A DNA stretch of 64,000 bases from Cryptomeria japonica (GCF_030272615.1 NC_081407.1:101849897-101913896), one strand, 5' to 3'. Positions 37,015-49,058 are shown, numbered from the stretch's first letter. Notes: generated from the sequence alone by a model not told the origin. Made by a program: numbers and translations.

Positions 37015-37195
37015 GTGTGACTGATTGATTGCGTTGTTTGGGTAATGCATTTCAAATAGATACAATTGCATACCATTTATCTGTATTGATTAAAGCCTTT
37101 TATCCTGATGGCATTAAATTAAAGTTCTTTCTTTTCTATCTGGTATTGGTGGAGAAGAGGTTGCTTTGCATCGACCTGGGATACATTGCATCTTA
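37015..37195 (+). pseudogene. Unidentified coding relic, homologous to the 34.4-kb hairpin arms
   Basis: The plus-strand frame reads LRCLGNAFQIDTIAYHLSV, then KAFYPDGIKLKFF and LVLVEKRLLCIDLGYI. The same protein text is readable on the minus strand at 34612-34458, and in part on the plus strand at 34333-34430. Conservation at protein level across copies suggests a former coding sequence, but I cannot assign a family. Confidence 0.5.
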
Positions 37196-38165
37196 TCTTG
37201 ATTAATTGGTAAGATATGATTTCTAGTGTGATTTCTAAAAACTAACAAATATAAAGCTTGTGATCTATAGAATTATAAATATTTGTAATTTTGTATATAT
37301 TTGTTTATAATATTTTCAAAGTCATTTTGTGAAATATATGTATTTTTCAATTTCAGACACTTTACTAAATTAAAATTACATGATTGGACATAATTTATTT
37401 TTATTCGTATGATATGATAGGTAATATGAAAGAAGATTTTTGTATTACCGTGATGTGACATTTCTATTAGACAAACAAGTCCTTTCCAATGCGGAAGTAA
37501 TGATGTTCAAAGTCTTTTACAGTGTACAAGTAATTGAATCATCATTTTCCGACATTCAATGAATTTGTAGGCAAAGAAGATTTCTCACTCAAAACATTTT
37601 CACATGACGCTCGGAAATTTTCCACATTTTCACATGACGCTTGGAGATTTCTCACTCAAAAGATTAACTTGAATGGAATCTGTTTGTACTACTCAATCAG
37701 ACCAATATAAAGTTGTGGGGTAGCCTTTTCCGAAAAATTCGTAGAAGTAATTGAATGAAGGGTGTTCAATGTATTAATATTTCGCTGTCAAAATATTTCT
37801 TACACGGCACTCGTTAAATTTCCAACATTTGAATAGACTTTGAACTTTATTACACTCTTGAAAGCTTTAGTTTTGGCTAGACATTATTATTTTCTACAAC
37901 GTGCTAATTAATGACTGCTAATTGACTACTTAATCGTGTTTGACAATTAGTCATCATGGATGTCTTCTTTTCCGACTACTACACGTTATTGTTGTGGTTG
38001 GTCAAACACGATAAGAAATTTCACAGCTCTTGAAGAACAAAAATTGGACATTTCTTTATTTTTATTTGGACAGTTTTTGAATAATAAAAATTTGAAAGTA
38101 ATTTTACATTTATATTTATTAAATTTTTCAAGTGTTTAGATTAATAATTAGAAGTGATATAAATG

Positions 38166-38208
<43 letters not shown>

Positions 38209-38755
38209 TATATATATATTTTTGTGTTATTAATTAAAAGAAAAATTAGATCAGACAAATATTTTTCATGTATCTATATCTCACTACTTGTCAATATGTT
38301 ATTTTAGTTCTTTATTTCAATTTTGCTTACATATGCCAAAAAATCATAGCAATCTTCTCTAACACTACATACAATATCTTTAATATCTCTCTATATAATT
38401 TGTGTCCAATCATATAATTCTAATTTAGAATTAATAAAAGTATCTAAATATATTAAAAATACAAATATTTACATCTTATCAGTCATTTTTTATCTTTTAG
38501 AAGTCATCTTATCAATTTTGTGTCATTGTTTGAGATTTGTATATAGTTTCTTTCAAAAAATATTAAATATATTGAAAGAAATATTTTCTATTTATTTAAT
38601 TTTTCAATATTTGATCATTCTTATATTGTAAATATTAAGGTATACATAAAATATGCAAGACTCTAGGATTTGTAACTCTTATCAATGAATACACACTTTT
38701 CTTGTCAACATTTAGTTCCATTGTTAGGATGCTAGTTAAGTATTAAAATATTGTC
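37196..38755. other. AT-rich intergenic stretch with a (TA)n run
   Basis: No gene. (TA)n occupies 38167-38222. At 37490-37570 a block (GATGTTCAAAG, CATTCAATGAATTTG) resembles sequence upstream of the RLP pseudogene. A 21-bp unit (CATTTTCACATGACGCT) is duplicated at about 37600 and 37630. Confidence 0.5.
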
Positions 38756-39663
38756 ATACTTGAACTAACAAGTTTCCTTAGATGGAGGTGTATTCTTGAT
38801 AATCTTATCCTCACATGGGAAACTATTGAACGAGCTCAACAATCAAGCCAAAATGCTATCTTCATTAAGCTGGATTTCAATAAAGCTTTCAATTGAATGC
38901 ATTGGACCTTCATTCTCAAAATATTGCAGTGATTGGGGTTTGGCCCCAAATTATGTAAATATATTGCAATGTTATTCAAAGATGTGAATTCCTAGCTAAT
39001 AGTTAATATGGAGATGTTTGATCCATTCCCCTTACAATGCTCAACAAGACAAGGTTGTTTGTTATCTCCTTTCCTTTATGTCCTTGTTGATGATGCTCTT
39101 GGATACTTGTTGTAGAAGTACAATGAAATGAATTTAATCAAGGGTATCTCTATTCCTAATAGTGTGGTTGTCATTAACTCTCATTTTTCTAATGATAGCA
39201 TACTCTTTGAGATTTCAAATGTGATGGATGTCCTTAACCTTAACTAGTATGTTTATATATCTAAGTTAGACGATCATAAAATTGAATTTCTCATGACACA
39301 AATAGATAATGCTCCTCGTTGGATTCCTTCATAATGGAAATAGATTAAGAATGGTCAAATCTCATGTTACTAAGGCATTCACTTTGGGCTAGGTATATCT
39401 CTTTCTAAGATGTGTAGGTGGTTCCTTAATAAAATGATAGTTACGTTACTTACTTAAAAAACAAGTTTCTTTCTATGGCAGACAAGATGCAATTCATGAA
39501 TCATATATTATTAGCCTCACATGTTTATTATTCATCATGTTGGATGCCTTCTAAATAAGGCTATGATGACCTTATCAAAATTGTCCATCAATTTATATGG
39601 TCTAATTGGAGTGGTAATGCTAGTTTCAAATGCACTTCATGGTTGCATTACATTCAACATAAG
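38756..39663 (+). pseudogene. LINE C, left part: reverse transcriptase relic
   Basis: The plus strand reads as LINE RT in broken frame: NLILTWETIE and IFIKLDFNKAF (38800-38890), STRQGCLLSPFLYVL (39035-39085) and FSNDSILFE at the position of the catalytic FxDD (about 39185-39215). HQFIWSNWSGNA follows at 39590-39625. The catalytic aspartates are altered and stops are frequent. It breaks off at the ATAAG target site (39659-39663) of the gypsy insertion and resumes at 53841. Confidence 0.75.
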
Positions 39664-40659
39664 TGATACAGCCATGATCCGATGGGTCCTCAAAGAGAAC
39701 AAACCAGATCATGCAACAAGAATAACACAACGAAAGAAACAACAACACATAGGGAAAATCCAAAATTAGCCATCTCCATTATCATATATTCATTTCAAAT
39801 CACCCGGTTACATGCAGTCTAACATGTCCGGTTACATACGATGTAATGCCCGCCAAAATACCCCAGAGAAATATAGCTAAATACACACTAATTTAATTTT
39901 TTTTTTAACAATACAACACATAACATCACTTAAGCAATACAACGAGTACACAACAACATTTAAGTGTTATGAACATAGAATAATTCACTCAAGCTATTCA
40001 AATAATTACGCAAGCAGAATACAATAAATCATTATTGCTAACTCCCTAGGGTATCTCAATGCCATTACTTAATCTACCTACATAAGCAATAAGCATTTAC
40101 TTTCATCCAAATCAATACCTCATAATCTTAATCATTATACACACATAGGTGCATCATAGCAATACCTAACACTCATGATATGCAACCTACTTAATCTTTC
40201 ATTTAATATGAGATTCTATCTTTCAATGCATAGCTTCTTCCATCACACGGGTTGCAGGTTGGAGATGTATTCCTCTTTTTGTATTTTGTTTTACAGTTTT
40301 CCTGTATGCTCTATGTCTGCAAATTGTTGTGTGAGCTTTGGAAAATATATCTATGGTTTGTATAGTGTGGAAGGAAATATGTGAATGCATAAATTTGTTG
40401 CAAGGCTTTATTCTATAGTTTTTGGAAAATATTTATATTTTGGATTTTATCTGGTGTCTTTCTGAGTTTGTGTCGTGAATGGAGTTTCAATTGAATCTTG
40501 GTTTTTAAGTGTTTATTATTTATTTCATTTATGCCCTTTAAATCTATTGTTTTGGGCGACTCTATGCGTATATTTTTTGAAGCTTAATGTTTTAAGTTTG
40601 ATTTTCAATCTCTGTCGAAAGTTTTGTGTTTTTTTCGGTCCTTTTATGCAAAACTGTTG

Positions 40660-40870
40660 ATTTTGCATATGCAATGTCCTTTGTTGTATTTGCATTGTCC
40701 TTCATTGCATTTGCGTTGTCCTTCGCTGCAATTGCACTGTCCTTCAGGATATTTGCATTGTCTTTTGGGCAAAAGCGTTGTCTTCAATTGCACAGGTGCT
40801 AAACTATTAAACATAGGCGCTAACCTGCAATGCAAAAGCGCTAAACTCCAATGCAAAAGCATTGTCCTGC
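40660..40870. repeat. 21-bp minisatellite inside the inverted-terminus element
   Basis: About five tandem units of TTGCATTGTCCTTCATTGCA type, period 21 bp, degrade at the right into units with GCGCTAAAC and AATGCAAAAGC. On the minus strand the unit reads as a 7-residue repeat (EGQCKYN-like). No evidence it is a real protein. Confidence 0.75.
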
Positions 40871-41044
40871 CTGTCTTGGTGTTTTTCACTGTTTTCTAGT
40901 CAGATTTGGATTTTTGAGTTTCATTTCATTCTAGAGGCTTTTTGGGATTTTTGCAGACATTTTCTAGTTGTTGTTATTTATCAGTTTGATGTGGTTTTAT
41001 GTTTTATATGCTAAAACATTCTTGACTTATTTATTGTTGAAGAT

Positions 41045-41150
41045 TTGAGTCTTTTCTTATATTGAGATGTTGCAATGGAAAAATGGTATTGTTGTGGAGA
41101 CAGCAAGATAGTATTGTTGTGGAGACAACAAGATGATATTGCTGTGAAGA
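41045..41150. repeat. Three ~30-bp tandem units
   Basis: GGTATTGTTGTGGAGACA with following GCAAGAT/ACAAGAT repeats three times with slight change. Confidence 0.7.
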
Positions 41151-41815
41151 CAACATAATTTGATATGTTTTATTGATATATATTTCCACATCGAGGCTCA
41201 TTTTGCATTATAATGGATTTCAGCCCTTTTGTGCTCTTTAGCTATGGTTTTTCCTTGTATGTTTTGGGTGTTGTTGGGCTGCATGATGAAGTTATGGATC
41301 TCTTCTTGGAATTTGAATTGGAGCCTCTTTTCTATTGTTGTTTTGGAGCATGTTAGGGGGAGTGGGCTTCCTTGTGATGACCGGGGTCACGAGAGATAGG
41401 CTTGCATGAGGTTCCTTGTAAGGATGCATGAAGTCTAGACCACCAGGGCACACTGGAGTTTTCTATGATTTGTAAACAAGTGATAACATTGATAATGAAT
41501 TAATTGGGATGGGTAATTAGAACTCATTTAAACAAGATAATTAATAGTTTGAGCCTCATGACTGATTCCTAGGGAGGATGTTTTAGGATAAGCATGAGAA
41601 GGCCGTGAAGACGGTAAGTCAAATCTCCCTTGATTCTCTCATGGGTAGAAAAAGCTTCACATGTCTATCGGGGTTATGCCATGAAGAGTTGTGTTTTGGC
41701 AATATTATGGGGGAGGATAGCATGTGATGACACTCTGCTCCTACATGTGTCCTTTGCTTGAGATGTATTGATGTCATGTTGATTTGTGCGCCTCTGGGAG
41801 TTTTCTATTTGTGCT

Positions 41816-42365
41816 ATCTTGTGATGGTTCTTTCTTGAGTGTCCTTGTCTTGTTTAGTCTCCTTGGTTTTAAGTGTCAGCCTAGATGTAGAGTGTGTGTT
41901 GGGACCTTGTGTCATTTGCTAGCACGGGGGGTGGTTCCTTTGGTTCCACATGGTCGAGTGGTTGGTGTTTTTAAACCATTCGGATGTTCCTGTCTTTGGA
42001 TTCTTCTTGCGTGGATGAGAATGCTTCTTCAGATTGTTCATGGATAATAAGTGCAACAATAATTTAAATAATGATGTGATTTATGTAACGAAATTCTTAT
42101 GTAATGGTTGTAAAAGAATTTTAGCCAGCACCCACTAATGTGGGAGTTCATTCTTGTTATGTGTGAGTTCTTGCTTGAGAGTCCTTATGTGGTTAGTCTC
42201 CTTGGTTATAGGTGTCAGCTTAGGTTTAGAGTATGTGTTGTGACCTTGTGTCATCTCCTAGCATGGAGGGTGGTTCCTTTGGTTCCACATGGCTGGGAGG
42301 TTGGTGCTTTCTAGCCATTGGGATGTTCTCTTGGATTCTTCTTGCGTGGATGTGGATTTTTCTTC
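41816..42365. repeat. Spaced direct duplication of ~200 bp
   Basis: 41816-42018 and 42176-42365 share the text from TTAGTCTCCTTGG through GACCTTGTGTCAT, GGTGGTTCCTTTGGTTCC and GGATTCTTCTTGCGTGGATG, at about 85 percent identity by eye. The left copy is open on the plus strand (41784-42047) and Cys/Leu-rich. The right copy is not open throughout, so coding is doubtful. Confidence 0.75.
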
Positions 42366-43282
42366 ATGATGTACTATGGATGTACCTCGTAGCAGATTCA
42401 TGTAATGGATAAGATGAAATGTATGTAAAGTAATATTTTGTATGTAGTAGATAGAATCTTGTAGTAGAAAGAGATATGCTCATAATGTATTTAATGCACT
42501 TTTATTTGTAAGATGAATTGTAGTTGGAAATTGGAATTTAGGGATATTGTATTTGTACTATTGTAGAGATGTGATCTTATGAATCATGGGAATAAAGTGG
42601 ATTATAGTTAGAATAGAATGGAATTGCATTATGGGTTAGTTGTATTATTTCATGGAATGTTTAGAGGCTAGTTAGAATGTTAAATAATCTTGAAAGAGGA
42701 GTATTCGTAGATTACTAAGTGAATATGTTAGAAGATGTTAACTGGATCTAGTAAATGGGAATGATTCACATAGATGCATTGATAGAAAGGAAATTATGCA
42801 TATCATGAGGAATAAGTAATGTTGTAGGTTGCATATCTCATGGTTAAAGAATTAGAATATGATGCATTAGTGAAGGTGAAATATACCTATCGTGTGTGTA
42901 GTATGTTCTTGTGGAAATGAATTAAGTAATGGTGTTAAAGTACCCCAGAGAAAGATTATTGATGTTGTGTTATTTCCGCTTGCATTATTTAATGAATGAG
43001 CAATGATTTATGTTCGTATTTGTAAATTGGTTAACGAATGTAAATATATGGAGATGTTATATGTTGCATTAGTTGTTATTAGATGTTAATTAAGAAAAAA
43101 ATTATCTCCATTTGTATATTATTGTTTAGTTTCTTTAGGGTATTTTGGTGGGCATTACATACTACATGCCAAATTACATCATTCTAAACCTCCAAGAGGT
43201 ATCCCAATTATGATGACAAGAAACTAGATCTTCTTATTCTTCCCCCTTACCTCCTAAGGATCACATACAACAATATATATAT

Positions 43283-44712
43283 TGTTGGCATATGTGAACC
43301 GGTATGGTGATATAATGATATTGTATGTTGTCATTGATGTCAATATGCTGAAGAGGTAAACCAGTATTAGCAACTGGTAAGAGAACTGGTATATTGGTAT
43401 GAGAACTGGTATATGGAAGCTTTGCATGACTACCGATTGGTAGTCTCAACTTTAGGGTTTTCGGTTGAAGTGTTACAAGCCTATGTGACTCAATCGATGA
43501 CATTGTGTGATTAGTTACCATTGTAAAGAAGATCAGATCATGTTGCCACGTCAGCTTGAGCACGTGAAGGATCTAGCGTGAAGGAGATTGATCCTGTCCA
43601 CCTCAGGAATGTGCGAAGTCTCTATAAATGGTGGAGAGCACATGATGGGTTACAAGGCGCCATGAAAGCGGTGAAGAATGAACGATGAAGAATGTCTTGA
43701 GATATTCTCAAGACTACTGCATTCAATATGGTATGTTCAACGGTCAGGATTAAACCGTTTGAATTGATTAACATAAAATGTTTAGGGTTTAGGGTTTTTG
43801 CTACCGACTTGTTTGTTTCCTATAAGGTTGATGTTGTGTTTCTTTTTGAGGTTGTTGGAAAAAGTTGTGTGTGTGTATCCAAGTGAAGAGATACGTGATT
43901 CTTGCTAGACGAGAGGAGAGAAGTGATATCTGCTGAGTGTGAGTGCAGAAGGTGAAGAGGAGCTAAAGTGGATCTGCATTGGCATTGAGTGCTATTAGCA
44001 GATCATTGTAATACCTGTTGATCTCTAACCACTTCAACAGTTGGAAAATCCCTTAACAGGGTAGCTTTAACCGGCTTGCTGTAAAATCCTTTAACAGGGT
44101 GACTCAAAGGCATTGAGTTCAAAAAAATCCTCTAACAAGGTAACCTTTAACAGGGTTTAACCCTTAATTGGGTCTTTTAGCCATCCCTTAACCCGGTGAT
44201 CCCTAGCAGGACTGGTTCCTAGTAGAACCCATTGTACTGTCTTTAACCGGATAAGGATTCTAATAGAGCGGACTTCTAAAGAGTTCAAAAACAACTTGTG
44301 GGTATTCATCCCCACTGTGGTTTTTCCCAGTTGGGTTTCCACGTGAAAAATTTGTGTGTCATGTGTGGTGTTTTTCTTGTGATGGTTTAGTGTTTTGTGT
44401 CTAAACATAAATCATGTTGAACTAGTTGTTAGTGTATTTCTAATGATAGACTAATTGTTAATGCAAGAGGGTGAAATGGAAGTATTGTATTAGGTTGAGT
44501 GGTATGCTAAGTGATTAATCGGTTACTGATTGTCTCAGTCACTCTTAGCTTTATCGGTTGTACTCTATTTCAGACTGGTGTTACTGTTTGCCTGTTAAAG
44601 TGCAGTGTCTGCAGTCTAACCGGTTCAGGGAAGAGCTTTTTTTTGTCTGCATTGATTCACCCCCCCCTCTCAGTACCAGTTTGGTACTCATTATTCATCA
44701 TTTGAGTTATCA
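43283..44712 (+). repeat. 5' LTR of the copia element (1430 bp)
   Basis: It begins TGTTGGCATATGTGAACC and ends GAGTTATCA. Inside are CTATAAATGG (about 43622, likely TATA region), a telobox-like GTTTAGGGTTTAGGG (43781-43796), and multiple short words around CTTTAACAGGGT (44045-44155). Near its end is TTCACCCCCCCCTCTCAGTA. Over the first ~230 bases I count about 20 differences from the 3' LTR, nearly all transitions. Confidence 0.95.
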
Positions 44713-44726
44713 ATTGGTATCAAAGC
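44713..44726 (+). other. tRNA primer binding site of the copia element
   Basis: ATTGGTATCAAAGC directly follows the LTR. It matches the initiator tRNA-Met primer site with one change (AAAGC for AGAGC). Confidence 0.9.
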
Positions 44727-44782
44727 ATCTTCTAGGTCCTCTGTGCTATAAGCTTAACCACTTGGGAAAAGATCCTAATCTA

Positions 44783-47700
44783 ATGATGAAGAGGGAAGGT
44801 CCAAAATTCAACAGAGACAACTTCAAAATATGGAAGGATAGAATGAAGATTTACATCAGAAGCATGGGTGCTCAACACTCAAGCTATGTTGAGAATGCTT
44901 ATGCTATCCCTACCGGTACTCTCACTGATGATCAAAGGAGAGAGATTCAAAAGAATGGGCAAGCCATGGAAGCCCTAATCAGCAACCTATCTAACATTGA
45001 ATTTATTGATGTTCAGGATAAAGAAAATCCCAAAGAAGTATGGGATTCTCTAGAGAATATCTATGGCGGTGATGAGCATGTGAAACAAGCTAAGGAAGAG
45101 AGCCTTAGGGGAAAGTTTGAAGACATACGGATGGTTGAAGGAGAGTCCATTCAACAATATGGAATAAGAATCAAAATCGTTGTTGGAGACATCAAGAGTG
45201 CAGGAGGCAAAAGAGATGACTCCATTGTTGTAAGCAAAGTCTTGAGATCTTTATTACCAGTCTATGCAATAAGGGTTGCTGCTATTCAGGAGTTGAGATC
45301 AATAGACAAGACAAAGGTATCTCTATACTCCATCATTGCAAAGTTGACTGCCTATGAGTTAAATAATTATGATGGTAGTATTGAGAAGACTAAGTCAACT
45401 TTTAGGGCATCTGCTGCACCTTCTAGAAAAGGAAAATAAGCTAGTACCAACTATGAACCAAGGCAAAGTAGAGAAATGGATGATGAGGAAATCCTTATGG
45501 AGTTTGAAGCTCTTCTTGCTAAGAGACTTCCCAAGGGAATCGGTAAATACAAAGGTAAGCTCCCTTTGAAATGCTTTTCTTGTAACCGAATTGGACACCT
45601 TGCTATAAATTGTCCTAATGGTGATAACAAGGACAAACCGAAAAGGTTCAAGAAGTTCAAAGGAGGAAACCAGAGAAACTAGTTTGTAGCAGTTGATGAA
45701 GGTGTCACAGATGAGGAATCTGAAGATGAAGAAAATGAAGATATTGTATTTGTTGTAGTCAAAGAAGATGTGTCAGACAAGAAGGCTCTTGTCTCCCACT
45801 TTGATAATTCCAATGAGTGGATTATTGACAGTGGTTGTTCTCACCATATGACTGGTGACTGGAGAAAGTTCCTATCTCTAGAAGAGTATGATGGTGGTGT
45901 GGTTCATTTTGGCAATGATGCACCTTGTATGGTCAAAGATAGAGGGTCCATCTCTCTAAATGGAAAGAGCAGTGTTGACAATGTGTATTGGGTGGAAGGT
46001 CTCAGACACAACCTATTGAGTGTTTTTCCAGCTAAATGATAGTGGACTCACTCTGTAATTCAAAAATGGTGTATGCAAAATCAAAGGATAAAATGGTGAA
46101 CTGATGGCCACCGGTATGTAGACCAAAGGCAATCTATTTCAGCTGAATGCAAATATCAGTACATGTCTTATGGCTAAGTTTGATGATAGATGGATATGGC
46201 ATAGGAGACTCTGCCATGTAAACTTTGACAATATTGTGAAAGCCAGTAAGATTAAGGCAGTTAGAGGATTGCCCTTGCTAAGCAAACCGGAAAATACCTT
46301 GTGCAGAGAGTGTTAATTGGGGAAAATGTCTTCCTCAACCTTCAAAGGTAAATCCTTCACTCCAGACAATTTACTTGATCTTGTGCATACTGACTTGTGT
46401 GGTCCTATGAAAACTAGGAGTGTGCAGGGAGATAGGTATTTTATGATTCTGACTGATGATTGCTCAAGAATGATGTGGGTCACATTCTTGAAGGACAAGT
46501 CTAAAGACTTTGGAAAGTTCAAAGCTTTCAGAGCACTGGTAGAGAAAGAAAGTGGTAAAAGAATCAAGTGCCTTAGAACTGATCAAGGAGGGGAATTCAC
46601 TTTCGGTGAATTCAACAAATATTGTGAAGAAAATGGCATCAAGAGGCAACTGTCTGCCCCCCAGACTCCACAGCAGAATGGCCTAGTAGAGAGGAACAAT
46701 CGGACTATGGTTGAAGCAACTAGAACCATGTTGATCCAAGGGAAGGTTGCTCACACCTTTTGGAGGGAAGCGGTCAGCACTGCAGTCTACACAATGAACC
46801 GGGTACTCATCAAAAAGGGTAAGGATAAGACTCCTTATGAGTATTGGACTGAAAAGATACCAGTGGTTAGCTACTTCAAAGTGTTTGGTAGCAAATTCTA
46901 TATAAAGAGGAGTGAACATTTGAACAAGTTTGAGGCAAAATGTGATGAGGGAATATTTCTAGGATATTCCACCAAGTGTAAAACTCTCAAATGTTTCAAC
47001 AATAGGACTCAAAAAATTGTTGAAAGCATGAATGTTAGAGTTGATGAAACCTCTAAGAAACCTAAGGAAACCGATAGTGAGCAAGTAGGAGATGAACTGG
47101 TTGTGACCTTCTGGGAACCGGTTGCAAACCAACCCAGTACCAGTAATTGTGCTCCTACACCGGTAGATGTTGATGCCAATGAAGATGAGGATGGAGAGGA
47201 AAAACAGGAGGAATCAGTCAAGATCATTCCTTAGTATGTCAAACTGAATCATGATCCAAAGAAGATCATAGGAGATAAGGATGCAGGAATCCTTACAAGA
47301 AGAAAGGTTAGAGAAAACTCATGTATGATCTCTGAATTTGAGCCTAAATCATTTAAAGAGGCACATAAAGATGAAGACTGGATCAAGGCAATGGAAGAGG
47401 AACTTGACCAGATAGAGAAAAATGGTACATGGTCTTTGGTACCCAGACCGGAGCATAAAAATGTCATTGGCACCAAACGGGTTTTCAGAAATAAGCTGAA
47501 TGAGGATGGCATAGTGATTAGAAACAAAGCCAGACTGGTGTGTAAAGGATATGCACAGGAAGAAGGAGAAGACTATGGAGAAAATTTTTCTCCTGTAGCT
47601 AGATTGGAAGGAGTTCGTATGCTTCTTGCATATGCAGCTTTTAAAGGATTCAAAGTATATCAAATGGACATAAAATATACATTCCTAAATGGTGTACTTG

Positions 47701-48875
47701 AAGAGGAGGTGTACATAGAGCAACCAGATGGGTTTTCCCTATCTGAAGATAGTGACATGGTGTGTAGGCTACATAAAGCCTTATATGGTCTAAAACAGGC
47801 ACCTAGAGCATGGTATGATTGCCTGCACTCCCATCTTGTGAAGATTGGATTTGAGAGAACTAGCGAAGATAGCAATATCTACTTGAAATCAGAAGGAGAC
47901 TAGATTTTGATTTGTGAAGTATTTGTTGATGACATAATATTTGGTGGAGATGACAAGATGAGTCATGACTTTGTAGATGAGATGAAAAAGGATTTTGAGA
48001 TGTCACTCATAGGGGAGATCAATTTCTTCATTGGACTGCAGATTCAGCAAATGAAAGATGGAATCTTCATCACTCAGTCCAAGTATGTCAAAGAGGTGTT
48101 GAAGAGATTTGGCATGGAAGATAGCAAACCGGTTGGTACACCAATGGTGACCGGTTGTAAACTGTCAAAAGAGAATGACTCAGCGTTGGTTAATGAGAAG
48201 GAATACTGATCAATGATTGGTAAGTTGCATTATGTAGTGCATAGCAGATCGGACATTGCACATGCTATGGGCATTATTGCGAGGTTCTAGAAAAGTCCAA
48301 GAGAATCCCACTTGGTTGTAGTCAAGTGGATTCTTAGGTATCTGAAGGGAACTATTGATTATGGACTGTGGTATCCATATAGTAATGATTTCAACTTGAA
48401 AGTGTTCACAGATGCTGATTGGGCTGGTAATGTGGACGACCAGAAGAGCACAACCAATGGTGCATTCTTTCTTGGTGGTAGACTAGTCTCATGGATGAGT
48501 AAGAAGTACAGTTGTATCTCTTAGTCTACAGCAGAAGCGGAGTATGTTGCAACATTTATGAACTACACCCAGACAATTTGGATGAAGCATGTACTAGATG
48601 GCTTCAAAGTTCCTATATCTGAACCAGTAAGTATATTCTGTGATAATACAAGTGCTATCAATATTTAAAAAAATCCGGTGTTGCATGCTAGAACCAAGAA
48701 CTTTGAGCTCAAGTATCATTTCTTGAGGGAAAAGGTTCAGAACAAAGAGATTGTACTGGAACATGTTTCCAGTGAGGAGCAATTAGCAGACATATTCACC
48801 AAGCCTCTACCCAAGGCTACACTTACCTATTTGAGAGGTGAATTAGGGGTACTGCCCCTTCAAGAGGTAAACTAG
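44783..48875 (+). pseudogene. Copia gag-pol polyprotein gene, inactivated
   Basis: From the ATG at 44783 the order is: gag (to about 45440), zinc knuckle CFSCNRIGHLAINC (45574-45615), protease WIIDSGCSHHMTGD (45819-45860), pre-integrase Cys/His region (about 46195-46320), integrase core (46317-47234: DLVHTDLCGP, TDQGGEF, SAPQTPQQNGLVER), RT (47325-48209: [23 protein letters not shown], catalytic FVDD near 47920) and RNase H (48312-48875: TDADWAG, TAEAEY, ADIFTKPLP). Gag and protease share one frame. One extra T in a T-run near 46021-46029 shifts to the frame of all later domains. About twelve stops occur, and several fall where the family has Gln (for example before STAEAEY at 48522). It cannot make a functional polyprotein. 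Confidence 0.95.
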
Positions 48876-49047
48876 TGGTGTGTGCTCCACATCACTCAGG
48901 TATTGCATTTTCAAATCTTTCCAAGATTGATGTGTTGAAGGATGCTACTCCATAGGGGGAGAAGATGTGAAGCAGAGAAGATATCTATAGTATTGGGGGA
49001 GAAGGTGTGAAGCAGTCAGATATCTTTGTATATTGCCATCAATGCCA

Positions 49048-49058
49048 AAGGGGGAGAT
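49048..49058 (+). other. Polypurine tract of the copia element
   Basis: AAGGGGGAGAT immediately precedes the 3' LTR, preceded by GCCATCAATGCCA. The same context (AATGCCAAAGGGGGA) is found at the 3' end of the element at 54214-60006. Confidence 0.9.

Larger units (their letters stand above)
39840..43162. mobile_element. 3.3-kb element with long inverted termini, inserted in the gypsy LTR
   Basis: The left end (39842 on) reads TGTAATGCCCGCCAAAATAC. The reverse complement of the right end (to 43159) reads TGTAATGCCCACCAAAATAC. Similarity continues, patchily, for about 350 bp (e.g. GATATGCAACCTAC, CCATTACTTAAT in both). TTACATAC flanks the insertion on both sides (39832-39839, 43155-43162). The uninterrupted LTR has one TTACATAC followed directly by TAAATGCC, giving the empty site. 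Long termini and an 8-9 bp duplication would suit a Mutator-like or foldback element. No transposase was recognised inside. Confidence 0.75.

Noticed and set aside
37860-38010. Short inverted pair TCGTGTTTGAC/GTCAAACACGA as a MITE
   Set aside because: The arms are only 11 bp, with no target duplication and no second copy seen in the window.
40624-40899. Frame with repeated Cys-containing heptapeptides as a repeat protein
   Set aside because: It is the translation of a 21-bp minisatellite (21 is a multiple of 3), which makes any frame look repetitive. No signal or conserved flank.
41784-42047. Cys/Leu-rich 87-codon frame as a secreted peptide gene
   Set aside because: It lies in a duplicated non-coding module. 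The second copy (42176-42365) has stops and indels, so no coding constraint is apparent.
45395-47875. Minus-strand frames opposite the copia polyprotein
   Set aside because: They are shadows of the plus-strand coding region with no domain of their own.
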